Part shown: positions 32,329 to 42,804 of the stretch, one piece after another | Position numbering within the stretch: position 1 is the stretch's first letter | Layout: each line of letters opens with the position of its first letter | Assembly: GCA_025765615.1 (NCBI GenBank) | Contig: JAIVFJ010000196.1 | Location: 55,187-119,186 of the forward strand | Source of the DNA: Zopfochytrium polystomum | Lineage: Eukaryota; Chytridiomycota; Chytridiomycetes; Chytridiales; Chytridiaceae | DNA length: 64,000 bases | Reading direction: 5' to 3' | Notes under the pieces: model-generated | Told to the model about the DNA's origin: nothing | Seen by the model: the letters and a program-made list of their open reading frames with translations, nothing else | Database searches by the model: none | Position numbers and translations under genes: made by a program

Positions 32329-35300
32329 CCATCGCCAAATCGTTGATCTTTGCCGCCTTCAGCGAGGCCGTTGAGGATTACTCCCGATACGTCACCGACC
32401 GCGATGCGAACGGCGCGCCCGTTAAACTCTTCCGGAACGGTGCGAAAGTTGATGCAGCCGCAAAAGACGTTCAAGGAGGCGACGTCATTTACATCGTGAA
32501 AGGGGAGAAGCTGCCGGTGGACGCAATTGTTCTCAGCACAAGTTACGATGATGGTACTTGCTTTGTGGAGACGGCCGAACTGGACGGGTGAGGCTGTGTT
32601 GTTGTCTTGCTGCTTTTTGGTGTCTGACAAACCGCAGCGAGACGAACTTGAAGCGCACGGCCATCAATGCCCTTTCTCACTACACCAAGCCCGAGGTAAG
32701 CAACTGATGGCGATGTTCTATACAGATGGCTCAACACGCTTTCGCCACCTTTTTCAGGACATTGCTCAGCTGAAGATCATTGTTCAGTGCGAGAAACCGA
32801 ATGAGAGCCTGGTTTCCTTCCAAGGCCGTATTTCAGTCGTCCCCGATCACGTCGACGACGCAACGCACGCCGCCGAAGCCCAGTTCGCCTCGCTCTCAAT
32901 GTCCAACATGCTTCTTCGCGGCGCCGTTCTTCGCAACAAGGACTTTGTTTGGGGAGTCGTTGTCTACACCGGCCACAACACCAAAATCATCAATAACCTG
33001 AAGACAACCGGGCTTAAGAGCTCGCGGATGGAGAAATGGCTCAACTGGCTCGTCGCCGGCGCGTTTGTGTTCAATGCCTTCTTGCTTCTCGGAAGCACAC
33101 TCCAGGAGTGGTTCCATTACAAGGATGTGCAAGAGAAGGAGACGGCCCGACTCGCTGCGGGAATTACGGACTACGTTGTCGAATGGTACCTTGGCCCTTC
33201 GGACACCAGCCTGGTGAGTGTGGTTCCTTTTTGATTATGACCCGTCTCCGTCCGCTACCTCCCTCTGAGCCTTTTTACGTTCCCTTCCCGATTCATTTAT
33301 CAGGGCAAAAACTTTGCAGACTACTTTGTCAGTTGCTTCTCTCTCTACACGTACGTCATTCCGATCTCCTTGTTCGTCACTATGGAGCTTGTTCGGCTTG
33401 CTCAAGGCCTATTTATGGCTTGGGACGAAAAGATGGTTCTCATGAGGCAGCCTGCCCCAAACGCCCCTTCAACTGAAGAGCCCGAGCGCGTTCCGTTCAA
33501 GGCGAACAACACCAATCTGAACGAAGATCTTGGCGCGATCGACTACATCTTCTCCGACAAAACTGGAACCCTCACGCAGAACGAGATGCGCCTGGCAAAG
33601 TGGTACGTCGACGGCATCGAGTTTGACGACATGAAGGACAAGGGTGGGTTTGGCCGAGCGATTCGGGTAGGAAACAAATTCTTCTGTTTCATTTTTGCGA
33701 AACTCCATTGGATTAACGCGGATGTTTATGCAGGATGCAAAATTGCCAAAGGACACTTTGGAGCACATGCAAATTCGCGCGAGCGATTGCCTTGTGCCAC
33801 GATGCGATCCCATCAGTCGACGAACGGAGCCATAAAATGATCTACGAAGCTCAATCTCCAGACGAGACTGCCCTTTTGTACAGCGTGGTGAACAGCGGCA
33901 TGACCCTCACATTCCACGCCAAGTCAACACTTCGCCTTACCAACGCGGACAACCAGACTGAGACTTACGAGATTCTCAACACGCTAGAATTCAACTCGGA
34001 TCGCAAACGAATGTCAGTCATCGTCCGCCACCCCGACACTGGCAAAATCGCACTCTTTTGCAAAGGCGCGGATAACATTATCATGGCTCGCCTGTCGACA
34101 GATCAATCGAAAAACCCTGCAGAACGGCTGACAAAAACGGACACTGCTTTGCGAGAGTTTTCCGAGACCGGCTTGCGAACCCTCATGGTCGCTTTCCGAG
34201 AGTTGACAGAGGACGAATACGAGACCTTTGCTGAAGAGTACGATGCTGCGGAGAACGCTCTCGCTGATCGTGAAACCAAAGTTGCTGAGGTGGCGGAGAA
34301 AATCGAGCGCGACCTCGTTCTGCTCGGCTGCACGGCCATCGAAGACCGGCTTCAAGACCTCGTCCCCGAGAGTATCGAGTACCTGCTTCGTTGCGGTATC
34401 CGGCTCTGGGTTCTCACCGGCGACAAAAAGGAAACGGCCATCAACATTGGCATGTCGTCAAGAATCATTCGCCAAGGTATGGCGGTCCTCGTACTCGCCG
34501 TCCCGAACCCCACCGTCGAAAGCCTCACGGCTCGAGTCAACCAGCTGATCACCGAGCTCGCCGAGCGCACCGGCGTCACGCGCGAGCCCATCCTGTCGCC
34601 CACGGAAGCCCCCGACACGCGCACCACCCAGCCCGCCGACGCCTGCCTCGTCGTCACCGGAGAGAACCTCGCCGTCATCCTCGGAAACCTCGCGCTGGAA
34701 CCGGCGTTCCTGCGGCTGGGCGTCCGCTGCCACTCTGTCATTTGCTGCCGCGTCACCCCGCTGCAGAAGGCCCTCGTCGTCAAAATGGTCAAAGACGGGC
34801 TCCATGCGATGACGCTTGCTATCGGCGACGGCGCCAACGATGTGTCCATGATCCAGGGGGCCGATGTTGGCGTCGGTATCAAAGGTCGTGAGGGCAACCA
34901 AGCGGTTCGGTCTGCGGACTATGCGATGGGAGAGTTTAGGTTCCTGACGAGGCTGGTGGCAGTCCATGGACGCTACAGCTACATGCGGCTCGCTGGCCTG
35001 ATCTTTTACAGCTTGTACAAGAACTTTACGTTCATCACCGTTCAGTGGTGGTTCGGCTTTTACAGCAGCTGGTCTAGACAGGTATGGCTATCGCACTCCT
35101 TATTTTTCCTTCTCTTGTTTTTACGTGTGTGGCATCAGCTGATGGTTTTATCTCCGTTCCCTATCCGACCGTAGACCGTTTACGAAGACATATTTTTCAT
35201 CAGTTTCAACGTCGTATTCACATCGTTGCCGCCTCTCTTCTTTGCCATGTTTGAGAAGGATGTAGACGAAGACAAGATTGAGGAGCATCCTGAACTGTAC

Positions 35301-35965
35301 ATGCAAGTCCGTGACGGTAGTTACTGGAACTGGACAGTACATTCTGACAACGCTGCTGAGCCCTATGTGGCACTCCATCGGTAAGAGTTGAAATTATTTC
35401 CCTGTTTCCTTCATCGACTGTATATTCGCGTTCGCTGAGCATCAAACCTCCCGCAGTCATCTTCTTTGGCTACGTGTACCTCCAGTCCGACTCCATCCTC
35501 TCCTCATCGGGCCGAAGCAGCGGTTTCTGGGTCCAATGCTTCTACCTGGGGACACCAATGCTGACGACCGTCCTCTGCAAGCAAGCCCTCGTCACCCGCC
35601 ACTTTATCTGGATCACCTTCTTTGGCCTCCTGCTGTCCCTCTCCCTGGACCCCATCGTCCAAGTCGCCGTCGAGTACCTCAACTTTGGCTCCGAACCCGG
35701 CACGTTCGTGATCCAGCACGGCATGCTGACCTTTTACCTCGCCGTCACCGGCATCGTCGTCGCCTGCCTGCTACCAGTCGTCACCCTCGCCCTCGCGAGG
35801 CGCATGATGTACCCGACCGACGTCGACATTGTCATGGAGGGCGTCAAGCTGGAGAAGCGCGAGCACCGCGGAGAGGCCGAGAAGGGCAAGGCCGCGGCCA
35901 AGAAGGGGAGGGTGGGGATGGCAGGCGAGGAGCTGACGGCGGTGGAGATGGAGGAGGTTCGGTAG
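32329..35965 (+). CDS. P4-type ATPase (aminophospholipid flippase), N terminus missing
   Basis: P4-ATPases move phospholipids to the cytosolic leaflet of secretory and plasma membranes, usually with a CDC50 partner. Exons: 32329-32587, 32638-32695, 32758-33213, 33304-33666, 33734-35081, 35175-35380, 35457-35965. The DGET motif is split over the first intron (ETAELDG/ETNLK). The P4 signature PISL (YVIPISLFVTMELVR), phosphorylation motif DKTGTLTQN, LTGDKKETAINIG and GDGANDVSMIQGADVGVGI are present, as are the late membrane helices. The first two helices and the cytosolic N terminus are absent; upstream is retroelement sequence. One-base frameshifts occur near 33770 (HMQ to FARAIALCHD) and near 35337 (YWNWT to ILTTLLSPMW). 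The C-terminal tail is basic and Lys/Glu-rich. Confidence 0.88.
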
Positions 35966-36639
35966 AGGCGCGCGGGGGAAGTTTCTCCTTGGCATAATTT
36001 TTTTTTGTTTTGGGAGGTGGGAGTGGGAGAGCTGAGGTCGCAAACGATTAAGACGCCGATATTTTAAGGACGTTCACTTTTTTCGTTTGCATCCCCCTGG
36101 GCTTTTCCCTTTGGGGAACATATCCTTCGTTGGTAACCCAGCTGTGCGGTTGCGCACTGCCTTTCCTTTTCTTTTTTTTTTTTTCTTCTTCTATCTCATG
36201 GTGTCGAAAGCGTCACCGTTGTCTCGGCTTTCGCCGGAATCTGCCACTCCATCGTTCTTGTGAGCAAGAAAAACACCAAACGCAGCAACCGCAACGTGAG
36301 GCGGAGATCGGGCGCATCACAGTGGATGGCGGCCACGATAGCAACAGTAGAGGAGAGACGTCTCTGTTATTGAGGAGAGGAAGGGGGGGTGTTTGGGGGT
36401 CTCGAGGGGCGTTCGACGTGGGGTTGACGTCGTCTCCCGGCAGGCCGGAATCAGAGCATCGCGAGCAGCCACGGTCCGCTGTTGGCCCCGCCTTCGCCGT
36501 TGTTAACGCCGAACAAGTCGAGCGTGTTTTGAAGGTTTGGGCCAAGCATACATATTTCTGCGATGCTGAACGACACAATCACAAAGCCCCGAGGTGGAAG
36601 ACGACAACAAATTCAGGAGCGTGGCGTCGTCGCCCTCAT

Positions 36640-36894
36640 TGCTGGCAGCAGGCGAGGAGCCGTTCTAGTACGACGCGTTCCTGCGCACCAGTAAACATGC
36701 CGCGTGACAGCCCAAGCGATCGCGACATTGTCGACAAACTGCGAGACAGCCTTTTGCACCAAGGCGTGTCCGTGTGGGTACCCGAGTTTGGTTCAAGGGG
36801 CCACCTCACCACTGACAACGCTGTCGCTGTCTCCGCAGGGCGTGTGGATCGTTTCAGGCTCCAAAGACACCACTGTCCGTGTCTGGACGTAGTC
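36640..36894 (+). pseudogene. Terminal exon of a WD40-repeat protein
   Basis: After a T/C-rich acceptor (GCTGTCTCCGCAG, about 36839) the frame reads GVWIVSGSKDTTVRVWT and stops at 36894. That is the last strand set of a WD40 blade ending in the classic VRVW. Upstream 36130-36640 shows no further blade, so only the 3' end of the gene remains, or upstream exons are too diverged to see. Confidence 0.5.
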
Positions 36895-37100
36895 CCGCCA
36901 TGGTTCTTGAAGGCCACACTCGCAAAGCAGTCCAGCCCGCAGTCTCCAGTGCAGCCTCCAGTGCAGCAGTCGGGTTATCTTCATTTACTATTTGTCTTTG
37001 TCTTTCTAATTTTTTATCCTTTTGAGCTTGTTTTAATTTCCTTCAATTTTCCTTTTTGGAATGGAGATGGAGCAAAAAAAGGACCAACATTGCTCCTTTT

Positions 37101-37137
37101 CTTGCTCCATTTCCTGCATTGGAAGAAATGGAGCAAG
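37101..37137. repeat. Perfect hairpin, 12-bp stem
   Basis: CTTGCTCCATTT (37101-37112) pairs with AAATGGAGCAAG (37126-37137) around a 13-base loop. It lies in an A/T-rich gap beyond the 3' end of the eight-exon gene. Confidence 0.75.
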
Positions 37138-37320
37138 AAAAAAATAAGGGGAATATTCCGATTGGCCAAAAAATCAAAAAATCAATTTTTTTTTAAAAAT
37201 GAAAAACTCTGGTCAATAATAAATGCTTGGCAAAGAAAATTGCCATCAATCACCCTCATGCAATGCTGTGGGTAGCCAACTGCGCTATGCTACTGGTTGA
37301 GCAGTGGCGTCCATCTTAGC

Positions 37321-40300
37321 TTAAGTGGTGTCTGCATTGTTGGCAGGCTCTTCAAGATGATGGAAATTGGCTCGTTTCCTCTTACAAGAAGCTTTTGCAG
37401 CAGTTTTGGCATTTGTGTTGGCATCATTGGCAGAGGCTTCAGTATTGGATGAGGTGGCAAGAATGGTGGCTGTGTCAGCGTCGGCAATGGTGGCAGTGTC
37501 AACGATGGCTGAGGAAGTGTCATTGGTATCACTGGTGTTGGTAGAGTCTGCAGTGGCTGAGGCAGCTTCGACAGTCACTGAGTGATTGTCAGCATCAATG
37601 CCATTGGCATTGGTGGCAGTGTTGGTGAAAACCTCAGCAAGTCTAATACGAGCAAGTTTGCGTGCTTTCTGCTCCTTCTGATACCTTTTCTTCTTCGCTC
37701 TTTGTTTCTCAGATAGCGGTGGTTTGACTTTTGTAGCAGCAACAGCATCAGTGGTTGAGGCTCTGTTGTTGGCTGAGGTGGTGGCAGCGCCAGTGGCTGA
37801 AGCGACATCAGCATTGTTGGCGTAATTGGCGTCCTGAGCGGCCAAGGCAGCATTGACACTGTCTGAGGCTCTGTTGGCATTGGAGGTAGCTGTGTTGGGT
37901 GTGTTGGTGGAGTTTGTGGGAGGGTGTTGAGCTGCTTTCTGCCTCTTACGTGCCTCAGCCCTCTTCACACAAACTTGAACAGGCAATGTTGAATTACGCT
38001 GGTTCTCCTCCAACTTTGCTTGATGGGCTGCAGCATGCAAAGCTCTCTTTTCCTCCTTCTGCTCAAGCTCTGCTTTGTTGTCCCGAATGTGATAAAAATC
38101 CGAATTTACAAACAGCAAATTTTGCCATGCTGCCCACAAGGATAGGATCTGAAGCCGGTACTTAAAAGCTGAATCTGGTGTGAATTTCATGATGGTTTTG
38201 TGCATTTGATCCTTTGGAGCCACGACAGCTGTAAGGTTATGTGACCCTAGCAATCTGCTAACATCTGCATCCACACTCATTGGAGCTGTTCCGTGAATTG
38301 AACTCGACTGGAATGAAAAGAAAGTTCCATATCCAAGCTGAATCCCTGCTTCGTACTCCAGATTTCCAAAAATCCATGGGAATTTATCCTGATGATCTTT
38401 GATAGCTTGTTTGGTAGGGCCATCAAAACAAGCCTCTCTCCATCTTCTTTTGACAACAGGAACATTGCTGTAGGTTGAATAGCCAATGGTTAAAGCTCTT
38501 GAGTTAGTCCATTCTGGTGGAAATTATATTGAGTTGTCAGCTGGGCTTTTATGAAGCAAAATGATTGAAGACTTACCTTGATTTGTGCTAAGTCCTGGCA
38601 CTGCTTCAGCAAGTTGAGAGTCTCTAGAACAGACTGTGATTAAAGCAATTGCAGAAAAATTTGTCAAATAAATCTGGGGTACAAAAGAACAATAACTAAA
38701 AACCTAACCTGTGTGTTCATTTGGTGTATCATTGCTGTAATAGAAGGCAGTGAGCTGCTGCTGTGCCATGAGATTGTCTTGATCCGCCAAGGATTCAGTT
38801 TCAGAGGCCCTGTCATTATCAAGTCTTTCCTCGGAACAATATTCATGATAAGCAGCAGTGAGCTGCTCCTCAGTTGTGGGATTGTCGCGATCCGCCACAG
38901 ATTCAGTTTCAAAGCCATCGACTTCTGGAAACTCCTCCGCCATGCAAAAATCATTGTCCATTTCCAATTCAAATTCGGCGGCACAATCTGACATTCAAAA
39001 TTTATCAAAGAGAGATATTGAATGACTTTATCAGATCTCTAGCCTAACAAAAAAAAAATAAATGGAAAAAGAAAAACGCACCAGAAAAATCAAAATCATC
39101 TTCCACATTGTGTGACCAATAGTTACATTCATCAACAGGATAATCTGCAATGGGATCAAGATTCATGAGAAGCAAGCAACAAAAAAGTAATTTGATATGT
39201 GAGACAAGCGCAAACCTGGCAATTAAAAATATATGCTTACAATGGGTATCATTTTCCCCGTTCTCTTCTACATGGGGAATGACACTAAAGTCATGGGGCC
39301 TTTCAAAGTTAGCATAGCTGGGATCCAGAATGGGATAGTGATTCAAAAAACTTTCAAAGTCTGCATAACTGTGATCTGGAATATGATTCTCTGGCAAAGA
39401 ACTACACATGTAGTTGTCGCTTTCTGTTGTGGGAGGTTTGTCAAAGGATTTCGGATGTTTGAGCAAACAATCCCGACTGTCGGTGTGAGGGGTGCAATTG
39501 TAGCCGCTTGCGACATATAATGGGAGAAGGTGCATGAGTCTATATTTTTCCATCCACCGCACTCTAGGTAGATCCAAACAGTTGCTTGTCTGAATATCAG
39601 GCCAGATCTTGACTTTAACCAGCTGCTCCTCTTCCTCTCCTAGGATCCGGGAAAAATAGTCCATGAGACACGGATCCGTGAAGGAGTTTCCAAAGATGAG
39701 GAGAAGTTTTGAAAGATTGATTGCAGTGTCTTGGATGAATCGGCACAAGGAGATCTGCAGAGTTGACTGGCCGTACCCAAAGTAGCGCTTTGCCAAAGAT
39801 ATACCCTCAGTGTGACCACATCCTTTTCCATTGTGGCTTGCAAGGCCTGCACCAGCCATGAAACTTCCATGACAGCTTTTGATTTTACAGTTTTCTCTCA
39901 GTCCGCGCACAGAGTCCCGTGATGTCGATATAGTGGAGGTCATAGTAGCTTTCAGAAAGGGATCGACCTCATCCTGGAACCAGTCTAAGGTGCTGTCTTT
40001 CCCAAGGATAAATGCCCCACTTTCAGCATCACGGATGACCACCTTTGGATCGCAATAGACTGTGCCAATATCTGAATATTGATGGTCTTTCTCCACAGGT
40101 AGGAGATTATAGCTCCTGTAATGTTGACAATTATTGTTAAAATGCCAAATCCAAGGATATCAAACATACCTTAAAAACTCTTTCCAAACAAAATATTTTC
40201 TGAACGTCATCCCACGCAAGCTTTAGTTTTTGATAAAACTGATGAAAACAAATTACTCACTCTTTGTCCACTTTGTCATCCCAACTATGATAATAAGTGG

Positions 40301-41085
40301 CAGCATCGTCACTTGATGATTTTGAGAAATTTTCAGACTGCATAAACTTTTCAAATCTATCAAGGAACTCTGCGCCAGTAGACTTCCTGTAGTTCTCCAG
40401 TTGGGGGAACCTAATGAATAGTTCATTTGCCTCTGCATCCTTCGTTCATTGAACATGGATTAAGTAAAAGATATTTTGAGAACACTGAGAAGTATGGCCT
40501 TGAATAAATTTACAAAGCACTCACATTCGCTGTGTAGATACCAAGTGCGAGGGCCAACCATCTTCGAAATATCGGAGTGCTGGAAATTATCCTGAGCAGC
40601 ATCTGAACTCCAGGTGGCGTATTCCAATCGACAAAATGACTCTCAGCTGTGCAAGATCCAGACTCCTTGATCTTGCAATACTCGCATAGGCCATTTGGGC
40701 TGATATCAATTACCTCCCGTTCTACTTTTTTTTTGCTCAGACGTTGGCCATGTGCCGTCCATACAAATAGTTTTTTAATGGATTTCCGGGCCTGTGAATT
40801 TGAGAAACCAAGAACAAGTAAGATCAGAAAATTTTTTCATTAAGATTTCTAAATTATTCTATTGCAGTTATACTTGCCTGAGTTTTGGTGGTGTCATTCA
40901 TGCTGCTCCACTCTGTAACAGGCATGACTTGGTCGTCCTTGCCACTGCTGCCACCATCCTTTTGGTTCTTGAGTGAACGATGCAGTTGGCTAAATATCCA
41001 CATTGGCTTTTGCAAGTCACTGTTCACCGAGTGGAATGTATCTGGGGGTAACTTTGTTTTCAGGCATGACTCTTTTTTTTTTTTT
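37321..41085 (-). CDS. Eight-exon gene of unknown function, about 1040 residues
   Basis: I do not recognise the family. Exons (minus): about 41085-40878, 40791-40525, 40439-40261, 40115-39241, 39144-39082, 38987-38709, 38634-38577, 38513-37321; every junction keeps the frame. Exon 2 has a Cys-rich stretch (GLCEYCKIKESGSCTAESHF) and exon 4 another (CKIKSCHGSFMAGAGLASHN). Exons 5-6 are acidic with a near-duplicate pair (FETESVADRDNPT / SETESLADQDNLM). Exon 8 has LGYGTFFSFQSSSIHGTAPM, faintly like the distal His strand of 2-oxoglutarate oxygenases, then a helical segment and a basic tail rich in Ala, Asn, Thr and Asp (KRKRANFHH near the end). Intron 1 uses GC-AG (CAG/GCAAGT). The first exon and start Met are not certain. 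It is the least damaged gene in the window. Confidence 0.7.
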
Positions 41086-41222
41086 TTTTTTTTTTTTGGG
41101 TTAGGGGGGGGATGATATAGTTAGTCAAGGACAAGAAAAAAAGGGGGAAATGGAAGATTAAACAGCAGTTGTTTGAATGACCCGAAAATGGAGATGCGTG
41201 AAAGACTCATGACACAAAGTTG

Positions 41223-41609
41223 TCACTTGAATGACTTGGCAGTTACGCACAAAAGAGTCATGGCGCAATGGGTGAAAGGGAGTGGGCGTTGGGTTCGTTT
41301 GGGTAAGAAGAGAATATGTGAGTGGGCAAGACCTGGTGTGGTGGGATCTGTTTGAGGTGACTCTGAAGCACGATGGGACGAGTTGGGATTACGGTGAGCT
41401 GGCAGGGGCATGTGCACAGGCGAGTCCATCAGTCCAGACAAGGAGGCTGCCGCAGTGGCAGCGGAGTTTGTTTCTTTGCTTGACGGTGTTGACTGAATTA
41501 CGCCGAACTGGGTTGCAGTCAGTGGCAAGGTTTCTTGGGTCCACAGAACTGAGACAATGGAAGTTCCAATTGGATTGGGATCTGCCTTGAAAAATAATGC
41601 TCCCTGCAC
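41223..41609 (-). other. Possible 5' frame of the eight-exon gene or a chance frame
   Basis: A 128-codon Ser/Thr/Pro-rich frame (SPVHMPLPAHRNPNSSHRAS) lies upstream of the first confident exon, beyond a poly(T) tract on the plus strand (41072-41097). No splice link can be shown. Confidence 0.2.
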
Positions 41610-41669
41610 CTCCCAGAGACACAGGATTGGTGCAGGCGATGCACACCATGCAGTTTAATGGGAAAAAGG

Positions 41670-41802
41670 CCTTTGTGACAGTGAGTAACTATTGCTCACC
41701 TATCAAATCGACAAATAGCACAAGTGATTGATACCTTGTGACAGTGAGTTACTCCTGCTCACTTTTCAAATCAAAGAACAGCACAGGTGATTGATACCTA
41801 AC
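41670..41802. repeat. Two tandem copies of a 64-base unit, each with a near-palindrome
   Basis: The unit starts TTTGTGACAGTGAGT and ends AGTGATTGATACC or GGTGATTGATACC. Each copy holds a near-palindromic core: GTGAGTAACTATTGCTCAC and GTGAGTTACTCCTGCTCAC. Confidence 0.75.
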
Positions 41803-41974
41803 ATCAACAAAGAAAGTAAGAGGAAGGTCAACATAAAGTCATAAACATCTTAAAGGGGAAAGGGGATGTTGTGTGGGTGTAACAAACTCAACCAGGCCCG
41901 CACACGTCACCGGGGAAGTCAAAGAAAAATGGGCATGTCAGGGGGAAAAGGAGAAAAGGGAGGGTCTTGTTTAG

Positions 41975-42783
41975 TACTAAAATCGGCTGTATACCCTCAA
42001 CCAGTGATTGTCGGAGCTCAGCGTGGGTCTTTTTTAGGGCAACAGTTAAAGGAGAAGTCACTCCACCACTCTTGGCTTACCTGCGTGCAAACTCCCTCCA
42101 CACAATCGACCAGAACAAGGCAGCCATCACAAAGGCGCGAAGCAGTGGATACTTCGCTGGAGAAGTCAACATGGTCGGGGGAATCGATGAGGTTAGGTTT
42201 ATGAGGATCTCGTCTTCGACGCTGGGTCGTCCCGAAGTAGCACCACGGTTGAAGTAAAGGGAGATGCCCGACGACTTCATCGTTATACCTCGTTCCTGCT
42301 CATCCTCCCGAGAGTCGAGATACCGCACCTTTCCCGCCAGTTTGGAGCTGATTAATCCATTAGATGCGAGGAGGGAGTCGGATAAGGTAGTTTTCCCGTG
42401 ATCTGGCGGGACCAATATGTATTGTGGGGTTTGCCATGACCACGGATCGTAGTGAAATTGTTAGAAACGGCAGCCAGGGCATGTATCCTTATGATCAGAG
42501 AGAGAGAGAGAGAGAGGAAAGAGAGGTAGAGGAAGGGGATGTGGATGAGAACAAGCGGGGACTCACCAACGTGGGCAACTATGCAAATGTTGGCGTATGT
42601 TGGAGCGACGGGATTGGAGGGCGGCAACGCGAGAGACGTCCCTGTCAACGATGGAAGGGACCAAAAGACACAACGGGCACGACGACGACGTGTTCCACCT
42701 TCGTTCTGTGGGAAGGCCGCCGCCGACAAATCTTGAACTTTCTTTCTGCCACCACAGCCATGGTTTGTGGATGATCTGTTCAT
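41975..42783 (-). pseudogene. EFL1-type (Ria1) ribosome-biogenesis GTPase, N-terminal fragment
   Basis: EFL1 releases eIF6 from late 60S subunits in the cytosol. The exons carry TYANICIVAHV, then [20 protein letters not shown] (G1 P-loop), [20 protein letters not shown] (G2), [12 protein letters not shown] (G3) and [20 protein letters not shown] ending in K (G4 start). Introns lie at 42566-42403 and 42080-42029. The frame breaks at ILINL/IDSP because AACCT is tandemly duplicated (near 42200), adding 5 bases. Homology ends at about 41975, so some 85 percent of the protein is missing. The start Met is unsure: the open frame reaches 42783 with about 60 atypical residues before the G domain. Confidence 0.85.
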
Positions 42784-42804
42784 TGTTCTTTCCGTTCAAA
42801 GCCA
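42784..42804. promoter_or_regulatory. Divergent start region of EFL1 and Nha1-type antiporter
   Basis: The outermost possible starts are only about 20 bases apart (42783 minus, 42805 plus). If the real EFL1 start is further in, the shared promoter could lie in 42600-42800. No clear TATA box. Confidence 0.3.

Noticed and set aside
36445..36640. Further WD40 blades upstream of the terminal exon
   Set aside because: No GH or WD pattern could be found in any frame, so only the last blade is annotated.
37321..41085. KDZ-type transposase or TET/JBP oxygenase assignment for the eight-exon gene
   Set aside because: No KDZ catalytic triad is seen. The HQD near SSIHGTAP is only about 35 residues before the His, too close for the usual oxygenase fold.
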